Position numbers and translations under genes: made by a program. DNA of 7,113 bases, from NCBI GenBank assembly GCA_003153855.1, contig PMBM01000106.1, forward strand, positions 1,174-8,286. Direction: 5' to 3'. This document shows positions 1 through 6,068 of the stretch, piece after piece (positions within the stretch are counted from its first letter, which is position 1; every line of letters begins with the position of its first letter). The notes under the pieces were generated by a model. That model had not been told where the DNA came from. It searched no databases and was given only the letters and a program-made list of their open reading frames with translations. This DNA comes from Propionibacteriaceae bacterium. Its GTDB lineage: Bacteria; Actinomycetota; Actinomycetes; Propionibacteriales; Propionibacteriaceae.

Positions 1-561
1 GGCGGCGGGTGCGTACAGCCACTCCTCGTACACGGGCTCGACATCCGGAGCGTGCTCCGCGACCGGCGCCTCGTCCTCGGCGGCTGGGGCGACCTCGGCC
101 TCAGGGGCCTCGGAGCTCAGCGCGGTGACAGCGGTGTCCGCGGGCATGCCCAGCGACTCGGCCACGGGCGCGGCCTGCGAGGCCGACACGGCGTACGGCG
201 AGCTGTACTGCGGGAACATCTCCCTCGCGGCTGGCTCCTGGACGGCTGGCGCGGGAGTCTCGTCGACGGGCGCTGCGTGCGTGCCGTAAGGCTCGAACAT
301 CTCCCTCGCAGCGGGCTCCTCGTCGGCTGGCGCGGGAGTCTCGTCGACCGGCATCGCGTGCGTGCCGTACGGCTCGAACATCTCCGCCGGTGTCTGCTCG
401 GGGGTGTCCGGCTGCGCCGGGGTCTCGCTCGCGGGCGCGGTCACGTCATCGACGCTGGTGGGCGCGGCGGGCTCCCAGTTCGCGCTCCACTCCTCGATGA
501 AGTCGTCGTCATCGTCGAAGGCGCCGTAGGGGCGATCCTGACCGAATCCGATGTTGCTCAC
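1..561 (-). CDS. Acidic, Pro/Ala/Glu-rich repeat protein, N-terminal part (runs off left edge)
   Basis: The reverse strand is open for 187 codons from a GTG at 561 to the window edge with no stop. A GAGGAG ribosome binding site (plus 568-573) sits 6 nt before the GTG. The protein starts MSNIGFGQDR and has a five-Asp run at residues 16-20, followed by FIEEW. Nearly all the rest is Pro, Ala, Glu, Asp, Val and Thr, so it is probably disordered. Residues 60-86 and 87-113 are a 27-residue tandem repeat (start EMFEPYGTHA, end EPAAR), with a broken third copy from 114. There is no signal peptide or membrane segment in the visible part, so this end is probably cytoplasmic. A structured or membrane domain may follow beyond the edge. 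I do not recognise the family and assign no function. The clean RBS, the maintained frame and the in-frame repeat make it a real gene. It is divergent from the transglutaminase-like gene. Confidence 0.8.
   Translation of the reverse strand, partial: MSNIGFGQDRPYGAFDDDDDFIEEWSANWEPAAPTSVDDVTAPASETPAQPDTPEQTPAEMFEPYGTHAMPVDETPAPADEEPAAREMFEPYGTHAAPVDETPAPAVQEPAAREMFPQYSSPYAVSASQAAPVAESLGMPADTAVTALSSEAPEAEVAPAAEDEAPVAEHAPDVEPVYEEWLYAPAA
187..384 (-). repeat. 81-bp in-frame tandem repeat, two full copies and a decayed third
   Basis: Copy 1 is 384-304, copy 2 is 303-223, and a partial third copy is 222 to about 187 (residues EMFPQYSSPY). By hand alignment copies 1 and 2 differ at 9 of 81 bases and at 3 of 27 residues (M/A, D/V, E/Q). 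The length is a multiple of three, so duplications keep the reading frame. The protein unit joins an aromatic/acidic motif (EMFEPYGTHA) to a Pro/Glu linker (PVDETPAPA then EPAAR). The near identity of the first two copies suggests a fairly recent duplication, and the third is older or has diverged. Confidence 0.85.
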
Positions 562-607
562 TGGAGACTCCTCACGCGGGGGGAAGGGCGTCGCAGCACC
601 CCGCATC

Positions 608-636
608 AGCCTATGGAGCCCGGCACACCCTGTCAC
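608..636 (-). promoter_or_regulatory. Candidate housekeeping promoter for the acidic repeat-protein gene
   Basis: On the reverse strand GTGACA (plus 631-636) is followed by a 17-nt spacer and TAGGCT (plus 608-613). These fit a sigma-70-type -35 (TTGACA, one mismatch) and the actinobacterial -10 pattern TAnnnT. Transcription would start near 601, giving a leader of about 40 nt before the GTG at 561. This is a by-eye match in GC-rich DNA. I saw no equally good promoter for the divergent transglutaminase-like gene. A TACTCT at 682-687 could be a -10 element, but it lacks a matching -35. Confidence 0.4.
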
Positions 637-745
637 GCAAAGGGGTGAATCGGTCGGCGAGTCTTCGTCTCACCAGGCGGGTACTCTCCGACGCGGGGGT
701 CCACGACCCCACGCTTGGGCGCACCGCCCACTGACAGGAGACACC

Positions 746-1540
746 GTGACGACCACTCTGGCCGCCGAGATCACCCTCGTCGTCGACGAGCCCGCAGAGC
801 TCGTGTTCTCCGTCGCCGCCGCTGCGGGCCCGGAGATCGGCGAGGAACGCCTCGAGTGCCGGAGCAACGGTGTGCCCGTCACGATCGAGGAGTCGTCGGG
901 TCCGGTGGGTGCGCGCCTCCATGTCGTACAGGCCCCACTAGGAGCGCTCACGTTCTCGTACGCGGCGTCGCTGAGCGGCGTCGCCTTGGTCCCCGCGCCG
1001 AACGTCGGCGACCAGATCCTGTACCGGCGGCCGTCGCGGTTCGCCGAGTCGGACCGCCTCGGAGTGATCGGGCAGCGGCAGTTCGGGCGCCTCGTCGGCC
1101 AGGACCTCGTCAACGGCATCGCCGCGTGGGTGAACGAGAACCTGTACTACGTACCGGGCATCTCGATGCCGAGCGACGGCGCCGTTGACGCGTACCTCAA
1201 CCAGCAGGGCATCTGCCGCGACTTCGCCCACCTCGTCGTGGCGCTGTGCCGCGCCTGCGGGCTGCCCGCGAGGCTCGTCAGCATGTACGCGCCGGGCCTG
1301 TTCCCCATGGACTTCCACGCGGTCGCCGAGGTCTGCCTCGACGGACGCTGGCAGCTCGTCGACGCCACCAGGCTCGCGCCGCGACAGACGATGGTGCGGA
1401 TCGCGACGGGCCGTGATGCTTCAGACACAGCCTTCCTCAGCCAGCACTCGGGCCAGACCACCTTCGGCGGCGTGTCTGTCACGGCCTACACCGACGGCAA
1501 CCTCCCCCTCGACAACCCCAACCTCCCGGTCTGGAGCTGA
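746..1540 (+). CDS. Transglutaminase-like cysteine enzyme
   Basis: A 264-residue protein of the bacterial transglutaminase-like superfamily (papain-like fold; members are proteases, amidases or crosslinking enzymes). Residues 1 to about 90 resemble the beta-rich bacterial transglutaminase N-terminal domain. The catalytic core has the full triad: Cys157 in QGICRDFAHLVVALCRACG, His191 in MDFHAVAEV, and Asp206 in WQLVDATRLAPR. The surrounding motifs match family consensus closely, so it should be active. No signal peptide or membrane segment is present, which suggests a cytoplasmic enzyme. The GTG at 746 is chosen because AGGAG (736-740) lies 5 nt upstream and the N-terminal domain begins directly after it. 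The frame is open back to an ATG at 551, but that extension is low-complexity and would cross into the divergent gene. Substrate is unknown. It is a single gene with no same-strand partner in the window. Confidence 0.9.
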   Translation: MTTTLAAEITLVVDEPAELVFSVAAAAGPEIGEERLECRSNGVPVTIEESSGPVGARLHVVQAPLGALTFSYAASLSGVALVPAPNVGDQILYRRPSRFAESDRLGVIGQRQFGRLVGQDLVNGIAAWVNENLYYVPGISMPSDGAVDAYLNQQGICRDFAHLVVALCRACGLPARLVSMYAPGLFPMDFHAVAEVCLDGRWQLVDATRLAPRQTMVRIATGRDASDTAFLSQHSGQTTFGGVSVTAYTDGNLPLDNPNLPVWS

Positions 1541-1629
1541 CCCGGATTCGGGAGAGAACCTGGCCGGGTTGGTGAGAGAACCTGTGGAGGTGGCGAAAGG
1601 ACCTGTACGGCTCAGGAGAGGACCCGTAC
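1540..1629. terminator. Possible weak bidirectional terminator hairpins between convergent genes
   Basis: Two imperfect hairpins fall in the convergent gap. ACCCGG (1540-1545) pairs with CCGGGT (1564-1569), although CCCG GATT CGGG at 1541-1552 is a competing small stem. GTACGG (1605-1610) pairs with CCGTAC (1624-1629) around a 13-nt loop. Neither is followed by a T-run, as is common in GC-rich actinomycetes. Position is the main argument: both flanking genes end here. Stems are short, so confidence is low. Confidence 0.25.
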
Positions 1630-1649
1630 CGCTCGGCGAGAGAACCTAG
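1552..1649 (+). repeat. Intergenic array of a degenerate 22-bp direct repeat, five copies
   Basis: Units begin at 1552, 1574, 1595, 1616 and 1638, so the period is 22, 21, 21 and 22. The core is GAGAGAACCTGT, with variants GAAAGGACCTGT and GAGAGGACCCGT. It is followed by a looser ACnGCTCGGC-like part that is closest to consensus in units 3 and 4. Junctions such as CTCGGCGAG are short palindromes. The array fills the gap between two convergent genes, and the regulator's stop codon (plus 1646-1648) lies inside the last, truncated unit. Neither strand codes a plausible protein here. The function is unknown. Possibilities are protein-binding sites two helical turns apart, an RNA element, or a dispersed intergenic repeat. 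Confidence 0.8.
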
Positions 1650-2293
1650 CCCCGCGAGGTCTCGATGAGTCCGAACTCGATGCCGCGCATGACGGCGCTG
1701 GTGCGGTCGGAGACCTCGAGCTTCGCGAAGACACGCAGCAGGTGGGACTTCACGGTCGCCTCCCCGATGTACAGCTCCCTGCCGATCTCGGCGTTCGTGC
1801 GACCCGTGGCGACGAGCTTGAGCACCTCGAGCTCCCGTGGGCTGAGCAGCGAAGGGGTGACGACCTGCTCGACGGGTCCCGTACGGACGTGGCTCACGAG
1901 CCGCGCAGCCACGGAGGGCGACAGCGCCGACTCGCCCTCGGCCACGGCCCGTACCCCCGCCAGGATCTCGGACGACGGCGACGCCTTGATCAGGTAGCCG
2001 GCCGCGCCCGCACTGATGGCGGCGAGGATCTGCTCGTCCGACTCGTACGTGGTCAGTACGAGCACACGGCTCACCCCCGAAGCCACGATCTGGCTCGTCG
2101 CCGCGACGCCGTCGAGCACGGGCATGCGCAGGTCGAGCAGCACGACATCGGGCCGGAGGAGTCGCGCCTGGGCCACTGCCTCGGCGCCGTCAGCCGCCTC
2201 GCCCACGACGGTGATGTCGTCGGCGTCGGCCAGCAGTCCGACGATCCCCGCCCGTACGATCGGGTGGTCATCGGCGACCAGCACCCGGATCAC
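1646..2293 (-). CDS. LuxR/NarL-family two-component response regulator
   Basis: A 215-residue DNA-binding response regulator. The receiver domain (about 1-118) has the acidic pocket Asp8/Asp9, phospho-acceptor Asp54 (VVLLDLRMP), the switch Thr81/Thr82 and Lys103 (YLIKAS). The LuxR-type helix-turn-helix (about 148-212) has LSPRELEVLKLVATGRTN, then an EATVKSHL recognition helix and the usual FAKLEVSDRT ending. Length and domain order are standard for the NarL group. It starts at a GTG inside the kinase stop codon (GTGA, 4-nt overlap) with GAGGTGG just upstream, so it is probably translationally coupled to the kinase. It is last in the four-gene unit. By analogy with other transporter-linked systems it probably controls the ABC transporter genes upstream, and its stop falls within a 22-bp repeat unit. 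All phosphorylation residues are intact. Confidence 0.95.
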   Translation of the reverse strand: MIRVLVADDHPIVRAGIVGLLADADDITVVGEAADGAEAVAQARLLRPDVVLLDLRMPVLDGVAATSQIVASGVSRVLVLTTYESDEQILAAISAGAAGYLIKASPSSEILAGVRAVAEGESALSPSVAARLVSHVRTGPVEQVVTPSLLSPRELEVLKLVATGRTNAEIGRELYIGEATVKSHLLRVFAKLEVSDRTSAVMRGIEFGLIETSRG

Positions 2294-3447
2294 GAGACCA
2301 CCTCATCGGCGGTACGACGAGGGAGGACGACCTGTACGGCTGTGCCGCCGGTCACGGACGGGCCGACGTGGAGCGTCCCGCCCGCGAGTCGTACGCGCTC
2401 GGCCATGCCGGCCAGCCCGTACCCGCGTCCCGCCTCCTCGCCGATCCCCACGCCGTCGTCCGTCACCGTGAGCTCCGCGCCTCCGGGGGTTGTCTGCAGG
2501 ATGATCGACACCGTCTGGGCGTGCGCGTGCTTGCGCACGTTGGCCAGAGCTTCCTGGGCACATCGCAGGAGGACGACCTCCGCCTCGCGGTCGGCGGGCG
2601 CCTCACCCGTCACGGTGACGGCCACGCCGGTCTCCGTCGAGAACCGGTCGGCCAGTGCCGACAGGGTCGTGGCGAGGCCACCGGTGACGCTGACCGGCGT
2701 GTACGACGCGACGAGTGACCGCGCCTCGGCCAGCGCTTCGGTCGCGAGGTTCTCCATGAGAGCGATCGTCGGCCCGAGCGACTCGGGTGCCTTCGCGGCC
2801 ATCGAGCTCGCGCGCTGCGCGGTCATCACGAGTCCGGTGAGGGACTGGGCGATCGTGTCGTGGATCTCGCGGGCCACCCGGGCGCGCTCCTCGGTGATGC
2901 CTGCCTGCCGTTCCAGCAGGGAGACCTCCTCCTGTGCGTCGCGCAGCTCGGTGAGCAGCCTGTCGCGCTCGATGCCGTACTGCTGGATCCGGGTGATCCA
3001 CAGGCCGATGGCGATGGTGAAGGCCAGGGCGAGCACGGCACCGACGACGGAGGAGACCCAGTCCCCGGTGCCGAAGCCCGAGGCAAGGCCTAACGCGATC
3101 GCGAGGACAGCGGAGCGGATGATTGCTGGGCGTCGGCCCGATGACAGCACCCAGAGGAGCGGGTAGAGCACCGCCTGCGAGGCGGCCGCGGTGGGGTCGA
3201 ACCACTCGCCGACGACGGCCGCGGCGATGAGCAGGGCCGATGCCCATCCACGAACGGCATCGCCGGTGGGAGCGCGGAGTGCGCGACGCCCGATCGCCAC
3301 GTACACCGCCAGTACGAGCGCGAGGCCCGCGGCCGCCTCCCAGGACGACCGCGAGCCATGACCTACCACGAGGATGATCGCCGCGACGACGAGGCAGGTC
3401 GTGGCCACAGCCGCGTCCCAACCCCACAACGTCCGCGTGCTCGCCAT
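2290..3447 (-). CDS. Membrane sensor histidine kinase, DesK/NarL type
   Basis: A 385-residue kinase, partner of the regulator that overlaps its stop by 4 nt. The N-terminal third (about 12-152) is a bundle of five or six hydrophobic spans with almost no outer loops, so it probably senses a signal within or at the membrane. A short coiled coil (about 158-190) leads to the HisKA_3 dimerisation helix, with phospho-acceptor His196 in REIHDTIAQSL including the HDxxxQ motif. The ATPase domain has the N box (CAQEALANVRKHA, Asn303), G1 (TDDGVG, 329-334) and G2 (GYGLAGMAERV, 342-352). The ATG at 3447 is preferred because GAGGATAGG precedes it. An in-frame ATG at 3501 would add 18 residues and overlaps the permease stop as TGATG, but it lacks a good ribosome binding site. 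The signal is unknown. Similar kinase/regulator pairs beside ABC-2 exporters, such as Bacillus LnrJK, sense the exported compound. Confidence 0.93.
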   Translation of the reverse strand: MASTRTLWGWDAAVATTCLVVAAIILVVGHGSRSSWEAAAGLALVLAVYVAIGRRALRAPTGDAVRGWASALLIAAAVVGEWFDPTAAASQAVLYPLLWVLSSGRRPAIIRSAVLAIALGLASGFGTGDWVSSVVGAVLALAFTIAIGLWITRIQQYGIERDRLLTELRDAQEEVSLLERQAGITEERARVAREIHDTIAQSLTGLVMTAQRASSMAAKAPESLGPTIALMENLATEALAEARSLVASYTPVSVTGGLATTLSALADRFSTETGVAVTVTGEAPADREAEVVLLRCAQEALANVRKHAHAQTVSIILQTTPGGAELTVTDDGVGIGEEAGRGYGLAGMAERVRLAGGTLHVGPSVTGGTAVQVVLPRRTADEVVS

Positions 3448-3500
3448 GTGCCTATCCTCGCCCACTGCTCGATGGCCGGTGACCGAAGTCGTACGAGCCA

Positions 3501-4376
3501 TCAGGCATCGCGACGTATCCAGCGGAACGTGAGGCGTGACAGGACGAGTCCGACGACCAGCCAGACGCCGAGCGCGATGGCGATCTGACCGAGGTGCCAG
3601 GCCTGTCCGACCTCGAGCTGCTGGAAGCCGTCCGGCAAGAATGCCGCGCGCATGCCCTGCGCCATCCACTTGAGCGGGAAGATCGACGCGATGTTCTGCA
3701 TCCAGGTGGGGAGCCCGTCGAACTGCAGGTAGACGCCGGAGATGAACTGCAGGACCAGCGTGATGGGGAGGACGACCGAGGAGGCCGAACGGCCCGACCG
3801 GGGAAGAGCCGACAGGGCGATGCCGAGCAGGCAGCTCGCCGTCAGGCCCAGCAGCCAGACCCACGCGAACGTACGCCAGGCCTGGGCGGTGTTCGGCAGG
3901 GCGATGCCGAGCCCGAAATGTGCGACGACAAGGAGCAACGCTGTCTGGGTGGTGGCTGTGACGAGGACCTGACCGATCTTGCCGGCGAAGTAGACGAACG
4001 GTGACATCGGCGTACCGCCCCACCGCTTGAGACGGCCATCGCTCTTCTCGTGGGCGATGTCGATGGCCAGGTTCTGCACCCCTGACAGCAGGAGGCCGGC
4101 GGCGACCATGCCCGGGAGGTAGTACGCGCCGACCGTCAGTCCCGCCCCTACTCCGCTGGGGTTGGGGATCGTCCCCTGCGAGGCGAATGCGGACGTGAAG
4201 ATCGCGAGCATGATGATCGGGAACCCGAACGTGAAGACCAGGGTGTCGGCGTGCCGGACGTAGTCCGTGACCTCGAACCGGATCTGGCGCAGGCACCGTC
4301 CGACGACGCCGCCGGGGGTAGGACTGGGCTGACGGGTGTCAAGGATCGGGGCCGAGGTGGTCAAGGTGGCGGTCAT
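3501..4376 (-). CDS. ABC-2 type transporter permease (drug-exporter-like)
   Basis: A 291-residue integral membrane protein of the ABC-2 permease family. A Pro-rich cytoplasmic N-terminus (1 to about 40) precedes about six spans: roughly 44-63, 82-104, 128-157, 170-190, 198-217 and 264-282. Between spans 2 and 3 lies the family's cytoplasmic segment HEKSDGRLKRWGGTPMSPF, which matches the ABC-2 pattern of Glu, Gly, Lys/Arg and Thr-Pro. Its start codon overlaps the ATPase stop (ATGA), and AAGGA lies 6 nt before it. The two subunits are therefore made together and should assemble as a 2+2 exporter. The nearest functional analogues are DrrB-like permeases for drugs or antibiotics, but the substrate cannot be told from sequence. 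It ends 53 bp before the preferred kinase start, or overlaps the alternative one. Confidence 0.93.
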   Translation of the reverse strand: MTATLTTSAPILDTRQPSPTPGGVVGRCLRQIRFEVTDYVRHADTLVFTFGFPIIMLAIFTSAFASQGTIPNPSGVGAGLTVGAYYLPGMVAAGLLLSGVQNLAIDIAHEKSDGRLKRWGGTPMSPFVYFAGKIGQVLVTATTQTALLLVVAHFGLGIALPNTAQAWRTFAWVWLLGLTASCLLGIALSALPRSGRSASSVVLPITLVLQFISGVYLQFDGLPTWMQNIASIFPLKWMAQGMRAAFLPDGFQQLEVGQAWHLGQIAIALGVWLVVGLVLSRLTFRWIRRDA

Positions 4377-5236
4377 GCTGCGTCCTTCGCGTTGTCGCTG
4401 ATCATCGAGAGGTAGATGTCTTCGAGGCTGGGCCGGATGACCTCGAGGTCACGCGGCTCGCCGCCGGTGTGGGCCACGATCTCGGCCACGACCGACGCCG
4501 GGGTGTCGGTGACGAGGGTCCTGCGTTCCCCATCGGCCGCGCGCCACCGGACGACCGGACGCCGCGCATCCACGCCGCCGATCTCGTCGACCGCGCCGAC
4601 GTCGAGCAGGCGCCCGCCGGTGATGATCCCGACCCGGTCGGCCAGTTCTGCGGCCTCGTCGAGGTAGTGCGTGGTGAGGATGATCGTCGTGCCGCCGTCC
4701 TTCAAGGAGTGCACCAGCTGCCAGAACTCACGCCGCGCCTCCGGGTCGAAGCCCGTCGTCGGCTCGTCGAGGAACAGCAGCTCCGGACGTCCGATGACCC
4801 CCATCGCGACGTCGAGTCGGCGCCGCTGGCCACCGGAGAGCTTGTCGCAGCGAGCCCCGGCCTTCTTCTCGAGCCCGACGGCCTCAATCACGTCGTCGAC
4901 CTCGCGGGGATCGGGGTAGAGACCCCGGGTCAGCGTCAGCAGGTCCCGTACGGTCGCGCGGTCGGACTCGACCGTCGACTGGCCCACGATCCCGAGCCGG
5001 GCCTTCCATCCGAGGTCGCCGTGGTCCGGGTCGGTTCCCAGGACGCTGACGACGCCCGACGTACGGCGCCTGTACCCCTCGAGGATCTCGATCGTCGTCG
5101 ACTTGCCGGCCCCGTTCGGTCCCAGCAGCGCGAACGTCTCGCCGCGCTGGATGGTGAGGTCGACCCCGTCGACCGCGTGAAGGGAGCCGTAGTGCTTGTG
5201 GAGGTCTCGGACCTGTACGGCGGCATCGTGTGTCAT
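4373..5236 (-). CDS. ABC transporter ATP-binding protein (DrrA-like)
   Basis: A 287-residue nucleotide-binding subunit that powers the adjacent permease. All catalytic motifs are present: Walker A GPNGAGKST (39-47), Q-loop Gln86 (GIVGQS), signature LSGGQ (133-137), Walker B LLFLDEP with catalytic Glu158, and switch His190 (TTHYLDEAAELADR). Residues from about 225 on form a small C-terminal domain typical of drug-export ABC-2 ATPases, ending RPSLEDIYLSMI. Length is normal for DrrA-like proteins. The frame continues open well upstream of 5236, but the extension is low-complexity, crosses the 22-bp repeat array and has no homology-like motif. The ATG at 5236 begins right at the nucleotide-binding domain. 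Its SD-like GGAGAC is unusually close, so the start is less certain than the identity. It is the first gene of the four-gene unit. Confidence 0.94.
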   Translation of the reverse strand: MTHDAAVQVRDLHKHYGSLHAVDGVDLTIQRGETFALLGPNGAGKSTTIEILEGYRRRTSGVVSVLGTDPDHGDLGWKARLGIVGQSTVESDRATVRDLLTLTRGLYPDPREVDDVIEAVGLEKKAGARCDKLSGGQRRRLDVAMGVIGRPELLFLDEPTTGFDPEARREFWQLVHSLKDGGTTIILTTHYLDEAAELADRVGIITGGRLLDVGAVDEIGGVDARRPVVRWRAADGERRTLVTDTPASVVAEIVAHTGGEPRDLEVIRPSLEDIYLSMISDNAKDAA

Positions 5237-5403
5237 GTCTCCAGCGTGGCTGCGGCGCCAGTCCCGCGGCAGTCGCTCACCGGTGGGTTCTCCCGCCTCA
5301 GCCATCCACCGATCGGAGGATGCCGACACCCGTCGAACGAGGGCTCGCCGATGGTGGCCCGCTGGTCCGCGAGCCACGTGCACCCACCCCAGTGCTGCCC
5401 CGC

Positions 5404-5470
5404 GAGAGACCTTGTCCTGCTCGACGAGAGAACTCGTACTGCTCACCGAGAGAAGTTGTGCCAGCTGACC
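5404..5470 (+). repeat. Second intergenic array of the 22-bp direct repeat, three copies
   Basis: Units begin at 5404, 5426 and 5448 with an exact 22-bp period. The cores are GAGAGACCTTGT, GAGAGAACTCGT and GAGAGAAGTTGT, followed by CCTGCTCGAC, ACTGCTCACC and a diverged GCCAGCTGACC. The orientation is the same as the array at 1552-1649. Together the two arrays suggest a consensus of GAGAGAACYTGT followed by ACnGCTCGnC. Palindromic junctions recur here (CTCGACGAG, CTCACCGAG). This array lies in a divergent gap, about 170 bp upstream of the ATPase start and about 100 bp upstream of the sigma-factor start, so it could influence either gene. Confidence 0.8.
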
Positions 5471-5512
5471 GGCGCTGAACCGTCCTCGCTGCGAGAATCC
5501 CGGGGAAGACCC

Positions 5513-5537
5513 GCAACGAAACAGTTCCGCCAGACGT
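5513..5537 (+). promoter_or_regulatory. Candidate ECF-type promoter for the sigma-factor gene
   Basis: GCAAC (5513-5517) followed after 17 nt by CGT (5535-5537) fits the general ECF pattern of an AAC -35 and a CGT -10. It lies directly upstream of an ECF sigma gene, and such genes often drive themselves. Transcription starting near 5545 would leave a leader of about 25 nt before the GTG at 5571, consistent with that start and not with the GTG at 5547. The motif is short and could occur by chance. Confidence 0.35.
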
Positions 5538-5570
5538 GAGTGGGGTGTGACGGGCTGGGAGGGAACGATC

Positions 5571-6068
5571 GTGAGGGCGCCGGGCGCAGAGCGCGACGAC
5601 GACTTCACGGCGTGGCTCGGGCGCGAGTCGAATGGGCTCGCCCGGTTCGCCCTCTTCGTGACCGGCAACCGCGACGACGCCCAGGACGTCCTGCAGGACG
5701 CTCTCGCGGCGATCCACCCCCAGTACGACCAGGTCGCGGCTCGCGGGGAGGTCGGTGCGTACGCGCGCCGCGCCATCAGCAACGCCGCCGTGTCCCGGTG
5801 GCGGAAGGGCCGCCGTCACGTGGTTCTTGCCGATGTGGACCGTACGGATCCGGATCACGCCGACCAGGTCACGGACTCCGTCCTCGCGTGGCGGCTGTGC
5901 GCGGACCTGCCACCGGACCAACGCGCCGCCGTCGTTCTGCGGTTCTACGAGGACCGCTCGTTCGCCGAGATCGCGGACATCCTCGGCTGTGCCGAAGCCA
6001 CGGCACGCTCCCACGTGCATCGCGCCGTCGCCAAGCTCCGTACCCGATTCGAAGGAGAGAGGCCATGA
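5571..6068 (+). CDS. ECF RNA polymerase sigma factor, SigE-like family
   Basis: A 165-residue ECF sigma factor that would direct RNA polymerase to a small regulon. Region 2 (about 12-80) reads DFTAWLGRESNGLARFALFV, then TGNRDDAQDVLQDAL, then AYARRAISNAAVSRWRK, the usual pattern of actinobacterial SigE-type factors. A short linker leads to region 4 (about 105-160), with LPPDQRAAVVLRFYEDRSFAEI and a helix-turn-helix ending ATARSHVHRAVAKLR. Only regions 2 and 4 are present, as expected for ECF. The GTG at 5571 is preferred because GGAGGG (5558-5563) sits 7 nt upstream. An in-frame GTG at 5547 would add 8 residues without a good binding site. The stop overlaps the next start (ATGA), so sigma factor and membrane partner are coupled. 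Its targets are unknown, and self-regulation is plausible. Confidence 0.92.
   Translation: MRAPGAERDDDFTAWLGRESNGLARFALFVTGNRDDAQDVLQDALAAIHPQYDQVAARGEVGAYARRAISNAAVSRWRKGRRHVVLADVDRTDPDHADQVTDSVLAWRLCADLPPDQRAAVVLRFYEDRSFAEIADILGCAEATARSHVHRAVAKLRTRFEGERP

Larger units (their letters stand above)
5237..5570. other. Divergent intergenic region between the ABC operon and the sigma-factor gene
   Basis: These 334 bases carry no convincing gene on either strand. Open frames exist but are low-complexity and lack start signals. The right half holds the second 22-bp repeat array (about 5404-5470) and an ECF-like promoter candidate (5513-5537) facing the sigma gene. For the ABC operon on the minus strand I found no clear -35/-10 pair between the array and the ATG at 5236. 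Any regulator-dependent promoter there would not be expected to match consensus. No riboswitch or RNA gene was recognised. Confidence 0.6.

Noticed and set aside
52..648. Forward-strand 198-codon open frame at the left end
   Set aside because: Arg/Gly/Leu-rich shadow of the reverse-strand acidic gene, whose start has a clear ribosome site and whose repeat keeps that frame.
551..745. N-terminal extension of the transglutaminase-like protein to an ATG at 551
   Set aside because: No ribosome site, low-complexity sequence, and overlap with the start and promoter of the divergent gene; the GTG at 746 has AGGAG correctly spaced.
1552..1649. CRISPR array
   Set aside because: The repeats are contiguous at 21-22 bp with no unique spacers between them, are degenerate, and have no cas genes nearby.
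1742..3166. Forward-strand 474-codon open frame across the kinase and regulator genes
   Set aside because: Both reverse-strand genes have complete catalytic motifs and overlapping start/stop codons; the forward product is Arg/Ser-rich without motifs.
3448..4296. Long upstream extension of the kinase frame through the permease gene
   Set aside because: The extension is Arg/Pro/His-rich and antiphase to a clear ABC-2 permease; it is chance openness of GC-rich DNA.
5237..5782. Upstream extension of the ABC ATPase frame to 5782
   Set aside because: It crosses the repeat array and the sigma-factor gene on the other strand, is low-complexity, and the ATPase domain begins right after the ATG at 5236.
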